Source: Minisyncoccota bacterium (GTDB lineage Bacteria; Patescibacteriota; Minisyncoccia; Phycocordibacterales; JACOZG01). From it: a DNA stretch of 42,537 nt. A program made the translations under genes and the position numbers. Numbering within the stretch: the stretch's first letter is position 1; every line of letters starts with the position of its first letter. This document shows positions 14,553-22,379 of this stretch, in pieces. The stretch spans positions 1 to 42,537 of the forward strand of contig JAGVGK010000031.1 in the NCBI GenBank assembly GCA_020057185.1, given 5' to 3'. The notes beneath the pieces are model-generated. The model saw nothing but the letters and a program-made list of their open reading frames with translations. It did no database searches and was not told where the DNA came from.

Positions 14553-14948
14553 TTATAAATCTAATTTAAAATTAATTAAATCGGGATTGATGGTGTTCAA
14601 AATTAACCAAGCGGAGAGCGCGAGAATAAGCCCGACTAAAGCATTACTGATTCGTTCTTTGCCCGAGCTTTTAACTCCTGGCACTTCGCTAAGAATATAT
14701 TGAAGACCGCCAACCACAATTAACAAAACCGCAATCCCGCCGGCGAGGGCGATCAGGGTTCCAAATAATAAACTAAGATAATGACCCAAACTTACTTCTT
14801 GTTCTTGTCCGTTGACAATATCGGGCTGGAGCAGACACACGCCATTGTTTTTAGGAACACAATCTGTTGCTTGGGCTGGCGTAACCCCCACTCCCCAAAA
14901 GCTAGTGAGAAGAGTGAAGATAGTGAGTGAAATAATTAAATAGCGCAT
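14553..14948 (-). CDS. VirB2/TrbC-like pilin subunit
   Basis: A 131-residue protein with a signal peptide ending at AQA (about 27) and two hydrophobic helices (about 55-85 and 100-117) separated by a short polar loop containing SSGKER. This is the VirB2/TrbC pilin topology. Typical pilins are about 70-80 residues after cleavage; this one has an extra segment of about 27 residues with two Cys (CVPKNNGVC) before the first helix, which could form a disulfide. It lies in the operon with VirB4-, PrgI- and VirB6-like genes, which is the main support for calling it a pilin. Family membership is inferred from topology. Confidence 0.7.
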   Translation of the reverse strand: MRYLIISLTIFTLLTSFWGVGVTPAQATDCVPKNNGVCLLQPDIVNGQEQEVSLGHYLSLLFGTLIALAGGIAVLLIVVGGLQYILSEVPGVKSSGKERISNALVGLILALSAWLILNTINPDLINFKLDL

Positions 14949-14950
14949 AG

Positions 14951-15697
14951 TTAGAAATTAAATTCGGATAAGCCGAAACCGAGTGTGATCACGCGGTTAG
15001 CGGTTTGAAGAAGTTGGACTTCGCTTCGCGCGGTGACCGAGAGCTTAACTTCCCCTGACCCTTGACTTGGCGCGACGACGGTGAAAAAGCGCGGATCTTC
15101 TCTCTGCGCTGGCGCGCTTGTCCCATCCACTCGCCAATCGAAGGTGACCCGCCGAGTGGCGAGCTCGAGCGGCGAGAAGCCAAAAGCTTCCGCGAATAAA
15201 GTGGTCTCGGCGGTGCCGATAGGGATGAGGCCGGTTAAACTGCGCGCGCGAGTGGGATTAGTTAATTGGCGCGGGGCGAACAGAACAATTTTAGGTGGCG
15301 TCGTCGGAATAGTGACGCGAGACTCGGCCAAGCGCTCGCTTTGACCATTTAAGACCTCGACATTAACGATACTCGAGGCGCCATCCTGATCGGCGCGATA
15401 TTCCAGAACATCCTTTCCTCGACCAGACGCGGATTGAATTGGGTTGCGATCTTTAACCCACCGAAAAATTAGTTGGCTGGAAACTAATCGCTGGCCATTT
15501 TGCGTCACATTAGGAATAGCGACCACGCGGACGAGATTACCAGCCGTGGGCAACGGCCGACCGGCATAGAAGACAGGCGCGGAAGTCTCCCCCTCCCACA
15601 AGAGGTCCACAGTATTCGTGGTGGCACCGTGAACTGTCATCGCAACCATCGCGCTAGTGAAAATTAAACTGAAGATAAGAATTAAAAAAGTTTTCAT
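14951..15697 (-). CDS. Secreted beta-sandwich protein of the secretion operon
   Basis: A 248-residue protein with an N-terminal signal peptide (about 1-24, ending near VHG-A) and a soluble part rich in alternating hydrophobic residues (SSQLIFRWVKDRN, SSIVNVEVLNGQ, RVTFDWRVDG, VKLSVTARSEVQLL). This suggests two immunoglobulin-like domains exposed outside the membrane. It has no catalytic motif or lipobox. It overlaps the upstream gene by 4 nt and ends 2 nt before the pilin-like gene, so it is firmly part of the operon. It could play the part of a VirB9- or VirB7-like envelope component or an adhesin, but no homology to either can be claimed. Confidence 0.72.
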   Translation of the reverse strand: MKTFLILIFSLIFTSAMVAMTVHGATTNTVDLLWEGETSAPVFYAGRPLPTAGNLVRVVAIPNVTQNGQRLVSSQLIFRWVKDRNPIQSASGRGKDVLEYRADQDGASSIVNVEVLNGQSERLAESRVTIPTTPPKIVLFAPRQLTNPTRARSLTGLIPIGTAETTLFAEAFGFSPLELATRRVTFDWRVDGTSAPAQREDPRFFTVVAPSQGSGEVKLSVTARSEVQLLQTANRVITLGFGLSEFNF

Positions 15698-16050
15698 ATT
15701 TTGTTTAAAGCGCGACTGGCGATCGGCGCGACATTACCTAAAGTTTTCGCGGCAATAATTTTCGCGACCATGGGCCAAATCACGGCCGTCCAACCCGGGA
15801 CGCCGGCGGAGCCGGCGACGAGGGGCGCTATTAGTATACCAATTCTTTTGAAGTTTGCCTCGCCCTTGAGTGTTAACCAAACACTGAACGACATAAAAGC
15901 AAACAGATTCGGGATCCAATTGATAATGAAGCCTAGACCGAAAGTGATGACCGTAATGATCGTCGTGGTCAGATCAACCAACAGAGCCACCGCAATCATT
16001 CCACCCCCCGTGAGCCAATTCAGTCCGTCCTTTTTCTGATCGTCAGCCAT
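15694..16050 (-). CDS. Small polytopic membrane protein of the secretion operon
   Basis: A 118-residue protein with hydrophobic stretches at about 16-45, 46-60 and 68-95 (MIAVALLVDLTTTIITVITF, IINWIPNLFAFMSFSVWL, IGILIAPLVAGSAGVPGW). It lies between the VirB4 ATPase (3 nt away) and the secreted beta-sandwich gene (4-nt overlap). No family recognised; context suggests a channel or assembly component. The N-terminus is charged and cytoplasmic by the positive-inside rule. Confidence 0.7.
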   Translation of the reverse strand: MADDQKKDGLNWLTGGGMIAVALLVDLTTTIITVITFGLGFIINWIPNLFAFMSFSVWLTLKGEANFKRIGILIAPLVAGSAGVPGWTAVIWPMVAKIIAAKTLGNVAPIASRALNKI

Positions 16051-16053
16051 AAT

Positions 16054-17880
16054 TTATTGAACGGTTTCCCCCTCAACTCCCGCCACGAGGTCTTGCTTGG
16101 CTTTCTTGATCGAGAGAAGTTGCGACGGATCGGAGGTGATGATCTGATCTTCAGTATAGGAAGCAATGATTTTCAACGCCACATGTTTCAAGCCCGCGAA
16201 GAAAATACCTTCGCCGACGCCGGATTCGAGTAAGAGATATTTCTCTTCATCGGTCAGTTGAAAAGTTTTTTGAACCAAATCAATTGACGCCGGCGACTGT
16301 TTGAGCAGAAGTTGAATCGACGAGTTGGTGATAATGGCGAGCCCGTAGGGCGAGAGGAGGAAGTCACCGACATCTTGAGTGATGGTCGCCACGCCGAGAT
16401 AATATTTCCGACCGCGTTTGACGAGCGAGAAGAGGAAGGAGCCGGTGTCTTTCGACTTCATCATCCACCACGCCTCGTCAATCACCAAGAGTCGTTTCTT
16501 GAGCGTCCGCCGAATCGCGTTCCAGATATTGTGCATCACGATATACATTGCCACCGGCTTGAGTTCGTCTTCCATATCGCGCACCGAGAAAACGACGAAC
16601 TTTTTATTGATATCCACATTGGTCGGCCGATTGATGAAACCTGCCCACGACCCTTGAGTATATTTGAGCAGGCGTTGCGCCAGCGCCCCGCCCCCTTCCA
16701 TCCCCGTCAGTACCAACTCGAGGTCGGAGAGCAAGGGCGCCGACTTACCAGTGAAATCTGAATCCGGCGTAATATCTTTAAGCGCGTAAGTTTCGGTGAT
16801 AGCACTGTCAATGATCGCGTCTTCATCGGGCGTTAGCCCGCCCAACATTAAGCGGAAGAGCCCGACGAGATTAATGATATTGGAACGGAGAACATCGGCC
16901 GGTGATTCGTCTTCGCGCGGATAGGGTAGATCAAAAGGGTTGATGTGGTGCTCGGAAGTGAGGGAGATGTTGAAGTAGCGCCCGCCGACCGCTTCGGCCA
17001 AGTATTCATATTCGCGCTCCGGATCAACGACGATAACATCGGTGCCAAACATTAGGGTGCGCAAAATCTCGAGCTTAGTGGCGTAAGATTTGCCGGCGCC
17101 GGACTTGGCGAAGATGACGGAATTGTAGTTCTCGAGCGAGAAACGGTCGAAGAGCACCAGCGACGAATTGTGGCGGTTGACCCCATAAAGGATTCCTTTG
17201 TTGGAAGTGAGATCGAAAGAGACAAAGGGAAAGAGTGACGAGAGCGGTGAAGAATTCAATTTATAATTCACTTGCAGTCGATCGAGTGCGACGGGTAAGA
17301 CGGTTTCGAAACCTTCCGCTTGTTGGAAGAGCGCCGGCTTCAAGTGCACCAGTTTGGCATCCAGAATTCCTTTCACTTCGGACTCGGTTTTGTTTAATTC
17401 TTCCTCGTTGTCACCGTAGATGGTGATGTAGAGACCGACATCAAAAATCTTTTCCTGCGCCTGCTGGAGCGCGTCGCGCAGATTCTCGATATCTTGATAA
17501 GCGATGTCAAGAATCGGATCACGGACGAGCCCCTTATCTTCCTTAATACTGATTTGGCTTTGCACCTCCGCCACCTTTTTCTCCAACTGGCGCAAGGCAA
17601 TCGCGGTGTCAATCGGGTGAATGAGAATGGAGACATCAAAAATTTTGTCGAGATTAATAATTGGAGAGAACCAGTCGCCGGTGAGAAAGCGCGGGTAAGA
17701 CATCACGAAGAGCGTCCGCGCCACTTTCTCACCGAGGTTGATGAGGCGCGGGGTGACGCGCAAGGCGGCGGGGGCAATAATATCGCGCAGTTCAAGGACG
17801 CCCGTCTTGTAGATATCGCTCGGCAGAATCGGGGCGATCGCGGTCGAGGGATTGGTTGATGAAGGTTTGAAAAAAGACAT
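16054..17880 (-). CDS. VirB4/TraC-type secretion ATPase (C-terminal ATPase half)
   Basis: A 608-residue ATPase of type IV secretion-like systems. Walker A FAKSGAGKSYATK lies near residue 257 and Walker B LLVIDEAWWMM near 470. Between them are the VirB4-typical DPEREY and HHINPFDLP segments and the C-terminal ATITQDVGDF and NSSIQLLLKQ motifs. The N-terminal portion (about 1-220) carries part of the usual VirB4 N-domain, but a further N-terminal module is encoded separately by the upstream gene at 17889. VirB4 energises pilus biogenesis and substrate transport at the cytoplasmic membrane. It is 8 nt downstream of that gene. Confidence 0.9.
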   Translation of the reverse strand: MSFFKPSSTNPSTAIAPILPSDIYKTGVLELRDIIAPAALRVTPRLINLGEKVARTLFVMSYPRFLTGDWFSPIINLDKIFDVSILIHPIDTAIALRQLEKKVAEVQSQISIKEDKGLVRDPILDIAYQDIENLRDALQQAQEKIFDVGLYITIYGDNEEELNKTESEVKGILDAKLVHLKPALFQQAEGFETVLPVALDRLQVNYKLNSSPLSSLFPFVSFDLTSNKGILYGVNRHNSSLVLFDRFSLENYNSVIFAKSGAGKSYATKLEILRTLMFGTDVIVVDPEREYEYLAEAVGGRYFNISLTSEHHINPFDLPYPREDESPADVLRSNIINLVGLFRLMLGGLTPDEDAIIDSAITETYALKDITPDSDFTGKSAPLLSDLELVLTGMEGGGALAQRLLKYTQGSWAGFINRPTNVDINKKFVVFSVRDMEDELKPVAMYIVMHNIWNAIRRTLKKRLLVIDEAWWMMKSKDTGSFLFSLVKRGRKYYLGVATITQDVGDFLLSPYGLAIITNSSIQLLLKQSPASIDLVQKTFQLTDEEKYLLLESGVGEGIFFAGLKHVALKIIASYTEDQIITSDPSQLLSIKKAKQDLVAGVEGETVQ

Positions 17881-17888
17881 AATGATAA

Positions 17889-18572
17889 TTAACCTAAGGT
17901 GGGCGCCGTGGTCTCGCCCGGGTTGAAAATTTTGAAGAAGAGTTCGACCAGCTCTTGCGTGCCCAGCTCGACCACTCGCACCCCGACGCGCGCTAGACCT
18001 TGCTCAACGACCCCGGCCCGTTGCTCGAGCTGGGTGCGTTGCTCGTCGAAGTTGTCTGTTGAACCACTGGTCGACTCGTCGCGCCCGCCTTGCCATCGGG
18101 CAGGCTTAGCGCGACCCGGGAATAACCGACGCCAGAAGCCCGTTCGCTGGGAGAAAATCGGTGGGTCGTAAGGCACGACGACGAAAAAAGTTTTCGCCAT
18201 AATGTTGGTGCTCTCGGTGAACTTCTTAATGAATTCAATATATTCGCGAGTTTGGATTTTAAGCAGATCATTCAACTGATCCTTCTCGAGGGCTTCGAGC
18301 GTTTCCAGATACGGGCGAATGTCGAGCTTGCGCGATTCGACGAAAATCTGGATATGGAAGTCGAGCGAGTTCAAGAAGTTCTGATATTGCAGAAGCATCG
18401 CCGTCTGCTCGTCTTCCGATTTCAAGGCGAAGTTGACGGACGAGGCAATGAGCACGAGACGCAGTCCCCCGCCTTTCAAGATGGCGACACCGTCGCGGAT
18501 CTCTTTAATCGGGACGAAGTCCTGCGCCGCTCGCGCTTTCGCCTTATTCTCATTTTGATTTATGTTTTGCAT
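17889..18572 (-). CDS. TraC/VirB4 N-terminal-like domain protein (stand-alone)
   Basis: A 227-residue protein corresponding to the N-terminal region of TraC/VirB4 ATPases: FVPIKEIRDGVAILKGGGLRLV, followed by a helix with LQYQNFLNSLDFHIQIFVESR. No P-loop is present. It sits directly before the VirB4 ATPase, so VirB4 is effectively split into two polypeptides, or this is a duplicated N-domain acting as a membrane adaptor. Residues about 150-170 (GRAKPARWQGGRDES) are encoded by a hairpin-forming in-frame repeat and are probably a disordered insertion. Translation ends with a Pro/Thr-rich tail. Confidence 0.75.
   Translation of the reverse strand: MQNINQNENKAKARAAQDFVPIKEIRDGVAILKGGGLRLVLIASSVNFALKSEDEQTAMLLQYQNFLNSLDFHIQIFVESRKLDIRPYLETLEALEKDQLNDLLKIQTREYIEFIKKFTESTNIMAKTFFVVVPYDPPIFSQRTGFWRRLFPGRAKPARWQGGRDESTSGSTDNFDEQRTQLEQRAGVVEQGLARVGVRVVELGTQELVELFFKIFNPGETTAPTLG
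18079..18114. repeat. Palindromic repeat within the TraC-N gene
   Basis: TCGCGC (18079-18084) pairs with GCGCGA (18109-18114). An inner hairpin GCC-T-TGCC/GGCA-GGC surrounds the loop ATCG. It remains in frame and encodes a Lys/Arg/Gly-rich linker. Confidence 0.5.
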
Positions 18573-18624
18573 TTTGTTTTAATCTTTTCGCTGTTGTTTT
18601 ACACTTTGCGTTTTTAGTTTTGCG

Positions 18625-19026
18625 TTACTTTAAGTTCTCCTTCACATCCAGCGACCAGGCGAGATCGTGCAGTTTGCTCGGGGAAAGTTTGGGAATCTCC
18701 ACGGCTCGTTCGGTCCCCAGAATGATCGGGGTGGCGGTGGCCGTCGAGTCTTGCCGTTTCCAGAGATAGAGTTTGGCGCTCAAGAGATAGCGGAAGCTCG
18801 CTTCGAGGACGAAAATGAACGAACGATTGTTAACTTTGTAAAAAGCAAGGGCCAGCGCCAATAAAGCGACGGGAATCATTAGCCACATTCCTAACCAGAA
18901 GGGCAAGAGAGTGTAGATGATGAAGACGGCCCCCGCCCCGCCCGCCAAGTAGATGAACTGTTTGAAGGTCAGCGGTCCGAAAATCTTGTCTTCGACTTCG
19001 ATAAATTGTGGCACCTGGAAATTCAT
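18625..19026 (-). CDS. PrgI family protein (VirB3-like inner-membrane component)
   Basis: A 133-residue protein beginning NFQVPQFIEVEDKIFGPLTF, the PrgI family opening. Two transmembrane helices follow (about 22-41 and 45-66) and then a cytoplasmic tail with RSFIFVLEASFRYL and a basic KLYLWKR. PrgI proteins take the VirB3 place beside VirB4 in gram-positive-type systems. Its ATG overlaps the stop codon of the upstream four-helix-bundle gene (ATGA), so its translation now depends on, or is coupled to, that inserted gene. The TraC-N gene follows 52 nt downstream. Confidence 0.88.
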   Translation of the reverse strand: MNFQVPQFIEVEDKIFGPLTFKQFIYLAGGAGAVFIIYTLLPFWLGMWLMIPVALLALALAFYKVNNRSFIFVLEASFRYLLSAKLYLWKRQDSTATATPIILGTERAVEIPKLSPSKLHDLAWSLDVKENLK

Positions 19027-19454
19027 AAAATAGCTTGCTGATTAGCTTGTAGCTTGTAGCTGATTAGCTTTTTAGCTTTAGAATCAGGAAGAGGAAGTAA
19101 TTGTAATTTACCGACCATAACATTTAGCATCCTCATAATCTCATCCAACAACCTCTCCGTATTAGTATAATCGGTTTTCTCTCCAAAGGATAATTTTCCC
19201 GCTATTAATAATTGTGTTTCCAATTCGGATCCCGAGCCGTAAGCAATTCTAAGAAATTGTAAATAATCTTTTCGGGTGCCTCGTCGTCGGCCTTCAGCAA
19301 TGTTCGATGGAATGGAAACAGCCGATCGCCGCATTTGAGAAGTAAGGCCGTAAGTTTCCGATGAGGGGAATTTTTTAGTCAGTCCATAAACACTCATAAC
19401 TAATTCGATAGATTTTTTCCAAACCGTCAGATCTTTGTATGAATGTATTTCCAT
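19023..19454 (-). CDS. Four-helix-bundle protein of the 23S rRNA-intervening-sequence (S23/IVS) family
   Basis: A 143-residue all-helical protein with the family hallmarks KDLTVWKKSIELV, SQMRRSAVSIPSNIAEG, YLQFLRIAYGSGSELETQL and a last helix LLDEIMRMLNVMVGKL. Relatives occur inside intervening sequences of 23S rRNA and as the Avd accessory protein of diversity-generating retroelements; the function of stand-alone copies is unknown. Here the gene sits inside the secretion operon and is bracketed by imperfect inverted repeats (19028-19074 and 19467-19503). The last codons, AKKLISYKLQANQQAIL, are translated from the repeat itself. No reverse transcriptase or template repeat was seen nearby. Confidence 0.88.
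   Translation of the reverse strand: MEIHSYKDLTVWKKSIELVMSVYGLTKKFPSSETYGLTSQMRRSAVSIPSNIAEGRRRGTRKDYLQFLRIAYGSGSELETQLLIAGKLSFGEKTDYTNTERLLDEIMRMLNVMVGKLQLLPLPDSKAKKLISYKLQANQQAIL
19028..19074. repeat. Inverted repeat flanking the four-helix-bundle gene, left copy
   Basis: Begins AAATAGCTTGCTGATTAGCT and ends AGCTTTTTAG. It is the imperfect inverted partner of 19467-19503, from which it differs mainly by about 10 extra bases. It also encodes the C-terminus of the four-helix-bundle protein. Confidence 0.7.
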
Positions 19455-19466
19455 TTTCCTAATTTC

Positions 19467-19503
19467 CTAAAAAGCTACAAGCTAATAAGCTAACCAGCTA
19501 TTT
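19467..19503. repeat. Inverted repeat flanking the four-helix-bundle gene, right copy
   Basis: Begins CTAAAAAGCTACAAGCTAAT and ends AGCTATTT. Its outer end coincides with the stop codon (TAG) and last lysine codon of the 198-residue gene, marking a likely insertion point. Read as RNA, the two copies could fold into a stem enclosing the inserted gene. Confidence 0.7.
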
Positions 19504-20094
19504 CCCCGGTTTTTCCAAATACGGATCCAAATCCACCTCCTCTCTCGGTATCCGAAACAGTTTCCCCATCTTCTGCTCGAAGACGCTCTCTTCCGGCGTC
19601 TTGGCTGGATTCTCGATCCCGTCAATCACTTCCTCACGGTTGGGCAGATTCACTGTCGCCGGTTGATCGGCCATCGCTGGTCTTGGGTCAGGAATCGTCT
19701 CCACCCCGTTAGAGACAGAGGGTCGCTGCGAGCCCTCGCGGTCTCTAACGGGGTCCACGCCGTAATTATCTGGTCCATCTTGATGCAACTCCTGCAACGA
19801 CTCGCGAATCTTGAGAAAAATTTGTTCGTTCACCTCGCGCGCTATCCCCTCCGCCACTGCCCGATCAAGACCAATCCGCGCGATGATATTAGTCACAAAA
19901 TTTTCCGGTCGCGAAAAACCAATGATAACCATGGCCACTTGGTCAGCCAGTATCCCGATTTGGTCAATATGCAAGACATATTTTTGACCGATTTGACCGA
20001 TTGCCCCGGCTGGGTCTAATAAATCAACTGCCTCCTTAATGTCTTGAGGTAATCGTTTGTATTGCTCAACTATTTGTTCGTAAGTGTAAGTCAT
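19498..20094 (-). CDS. Hypothetical cytoplasmic protein of the secretion operon
   Basis: A 198-residue protein without signal peptide or membrane segment. The N-terminal 105 residues are helical (YEQIVEQYKRLPQDIKEAVD through VNEQIFLKIRESLQEL), with a Val/Ile-rich central helix. The C-terminal part is Pro/Asp/Glu-rich and probably disordered; it contains a segment DPVRDREGSQRPSVSNGVE translated from a long in-frame palindrome. It lies between the VirB6-like gene (3 nt away) and the inserted four-helix-bundle element. No family recognised. It may be a chaperone or adaptor of the machine, by context only. Confidence 0.7.
   Translation of the reverse strand: MTYTYEQIVEQYKRLPQDIKEAVDLLDPAGAIGQIGQKYVLHIDQIGILADQVAMVIIGFSRPENFVTNIIARIGLDRAVAEGIAREVNEQIFLKIRESLQELHQDGPDNYGVDPVRDREGSQRPSVSNGVETIPDPRPAMADQPATVNLPNREEVIDGIENPAKTPEESVFEQKMGKLFRIPREEVDLDPYLEKPGK
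19704..19753. repeat. Long in-frame palindrome in the operon's 198-residue gene
   Basis: CCCCGTTAGAGAC (19704-19716) pairs perfectly with 19741-19753. Inside, GAGGG (19718-19722) pairs with CCCTC (19733-19737). A 50-nt hairpin is thus embedded in coding sequence without breaking the frame, which suggests a mobile palindromic element tolerated in a linker. Confidence 0.75.
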
Positions 20095-20097
20095 AGT

Positions 20098-22371
20098 TTA
20101 TTCTTCTTTTTCTGGTTTCTTTTCTTTACCTTCTCCTTCATCCCCACCTTCTTTTTTCGTTGCACTCTCGACCTTACCCAATCTTTCTTCCAGATCATCC
20201 TTATCTCTTTGCCTCTCTTCTTCAAGAACTAGACGAGCCAAACGGCTTTCTTCATTCGATGAGAGGCTCTCCTCTTTCCCTTTTTTCTTCAGGTCTTCAA
20301 TTTCTTTACTTCGCGTGTCGCCCTTTCCTTGTTTTGTCCGTTCCTTGTCCATTTTTTCTCTTTCTGATTCTGGTAGCGTTTTTTCTATTTCCCGTAGATC
20401 GGCCAACTGTTTATCATATTTTTTCCCAATTTCAACTCGGCGTTGCTCTAAATTGATCGGTTTACCTCCAGATAGAGCTTGTTCTACTTCTCGTTTCAAC
20501 TCCCTTTCTTTTAGTTTCGGAATCTCTCGCTCAAATTTCACTCGATCCTTAACCGATAGTTTTTCATACGCGGCTTGCTGAATTAATTTGTCGCCACCAA
20601 GGAGTGGGATATTGCGAATTACGGGGAGATTACCGATAAGTGGGACACCTTTGCCCAAACTAGCGATATATTTTGTCTGCAATTCTGGGAATTTTTTAAG
20701 AGTCTCAACAGTTTTAGCTTTCTCTTTAATTGTTTTTTCAAAACCTTTTTTACTTCCAAAACCAGCCCTAGCTCCATAGTCAGCGATTTTCTTAAGTGTG
20801 CCACCAATTCGTGGCGACCCAGCCATCATTTTACCCATTCTTTCAGATGTGCCCGCTCGATACGCCAATCTGCCAACAGTGTTTCTACCGAGAAATCCAC
20901 CGGCGAGATTGCCAGCAGACCTGACAAATTTTTCTGCACCCTTCGCCCCCGCTGCGCCGAGGGCTTTGGCGACGATGATCGCGCCCAAGAGGAGTCCCAT
21001 AATCAGGAGGAAGAAAATCACTGAACCGTCGTCAGTTTTTCCTGCCCCACCAATTTCTTGGGTAATTTTAGTCACCGCATAAATCATAATCAGAAAAGCG
21101 GGCGCAAAGGTCGCGTCATCCATAAGGGCTTTGAACCACTTTCCGGCATAACTCGCGGTTTTGGGTAAAATTAGGAAAAAGAAAGCGAAGGGTGAAAGAA
21201 TAATTAGAAATAGGAGACGAAGAGTGCGGATGATAAAAAGAACGGCGCCGGTGAAGAGGACAAAAGCGGCAACCAACGCGAGAGCGACTGCGCCGAAAGT
21301 GCCAACAAGAACTTGTCGCCAAGTAAGAACCCCCCCCGCCATTACTGATTTAATTGAGAGGTCAGTTTCTTCTCCAATGCTTTTAGCAGTTAACCAGTTG
21401 GTGCTAAAAACTTTAATGTTTTTGAACAGAGCGGTGGTGACATCTGGGGCGCCGGTGAAGGTCACTCCGGCCGATGTTCTGGATGATGTTGTGCCTTGCG
21501 CCGCGCTGGTATAGAACTGATTAGCTGTCACATTAGAGATATCAATTACTACCCGCGTGAAAAACATACTGAAGTTGACGAGCAGAGCGACAATAATCAG
21601 TTTAGGCACGAGCTTCTTCCAATCATTAGCCCCGACACCGAGAATCGTGCTGATGGCGATGTAGAGGAGGACGAAAATGAAACCCATATTGACGAGATCG
21701 CGGATCACACTCCAAGCAACTTTGACGGAGGGCATATTGGCGTAGCTACTAAAAGTGCGGACCGAGATATTAATTGATTGGTTAAAAAGTTCATTCGCGA
21801 ACCAAGTAATGCGCGTGAAAAAGAAAACCAGGATTGCTCCAGCCCAACTGAAAGCTGCGGTTAAGCAGTTTCCCACATTGAAAAATCCACCAGTAACACC
21901 AGCCCAACATTCTCCTCTATCTTCTGCCGCTTTTGCCGCCGCCGCCCTCGCCTTTTCCGCCTCATCTTTTGTTTGCTCCAGTGATACAAGTTTTCCTTCC
22001 GCTTCATCCAATTGATTTTGAACATCTGTTAGATTTTGATTAGTTACATTATCTGGAGAAGGCAAATCCAAATCCTGCTTCTTCATCATAAGTTCCAATT
22101 TGTCCGCAAGCAATTTAGTTTTTGGTTCCAGGTAAAATTCTGGGTTTCTCTCCTGGCTAGTCAAAATGCCATTGTTTATTATTCCTAGATCATGATCAAT
22201 CAAACCGATGTTATCGTTTATTTGTTGTATCGTATCGTTCGGACTATAAGCATATTCATGATTGTAGTTATATGGATCGCTGGCTCCTGTCTTGTTTGTC
22301 CATCCCACTCCCGCGAAGACAACGAGGGTGAGAAGCAGGACGGGGAAGATTTTTTTAAGGTTGGGTTTCAT
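20098..22371 (-). CDS. VirB6/TrbL-like polytopic membrane protein
   Basis: A 757-residue protein. A signal-like helix (about 6-24) is followed by a coiled-coil segment (NQNLTDVQNQLDEAEGKLVS, about 110-150), then at least six strongly hydrophobic segments between about 175 and 480 (for example FIFVLLYIAISTILGVG, LIIVALLVNFSMFFTRVV, LFLIILSPFAFFFLIL). The C-terminal 250 residues are highly charged and cytoplasmic. This is the VirB6/TrbL channel topology. The ATG at 22371 is preferred over a TTG two codons upstream; neither has a Shine-Dalgarno. It is next to the giant secreted protein gene and 3 nt before the 198-residue gene. Confidence 0.82.
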   Translation of the reverse strand: MKPNLKKIFPVLLLTLVVFAGVGWTNKTGASDPYNYNHEYAYSPNDTIQQINDNIGLIDHDLGIINNGILTSQERNPEFYLEPKTKLLADKLELMMKKQDLDLPSPDNVTNQNLTDVQNQLDEAEGKLVSLEQTKDEAEKARAAAAKAAEDRGECWAGVTGGFFNVGNCLTAAFSWAGAILVFFFTRITWFANELFNQSINISVRTFSSYANMPSVKVAWSVIRDLVNMGFIFVLLYIAISTILGVGANDWKKLVPKLIIVALLVNFSMFFTRVVIDISNVTANQFYTSAAQGTTSSRTSAGVTFTGAPDVTTALFKNIKVFSTNWLTAKSIGEETDLSIKSVMAGGVLTWRQVLVGTFGAVALALVAAFVLFTGAVLFIIRTLRLLFLIILSPFAFFFLILPKTASYAGKWFKALMDDATFAPAFLIMIYAVTKITQEIGGAGKTDDGSVIFFLLIMGLLLGAIIVAKALGAAGAKGAEKFVRSAGNLAGGFLGRNTVGRLAYRAGTSERMGKMMAGSPRIGGTLKKIADYGARAGFGSKKGFEKTIKEKAKTVETLKKFPELQTKYIASLGKGVPLIGNLPVIRNIPLLGGDKLIQQAAYEKLSVKDRVKFEREIPKLKERELKREVEQALSGGKPINLEQRRVEIGKKYDKQLADLREIEKTLPESEREKMDKERTKQGKGDTRSKEIEDLKKKGKEESLSSNEESRLARLVLEEERQRDKDDLEERLGKVESATKKEGGDEGEGKEKKPEKEE

Positions 22372-22379
22372 TATCAAAA

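Noticed and set aside
19023-19454. Diversity-generating retroelement, suggested by the Avd-like fold of the four-helix-bundle protein
   Set aside because: No reverse transcriptase, template repeat or variable repeat lies nearby.
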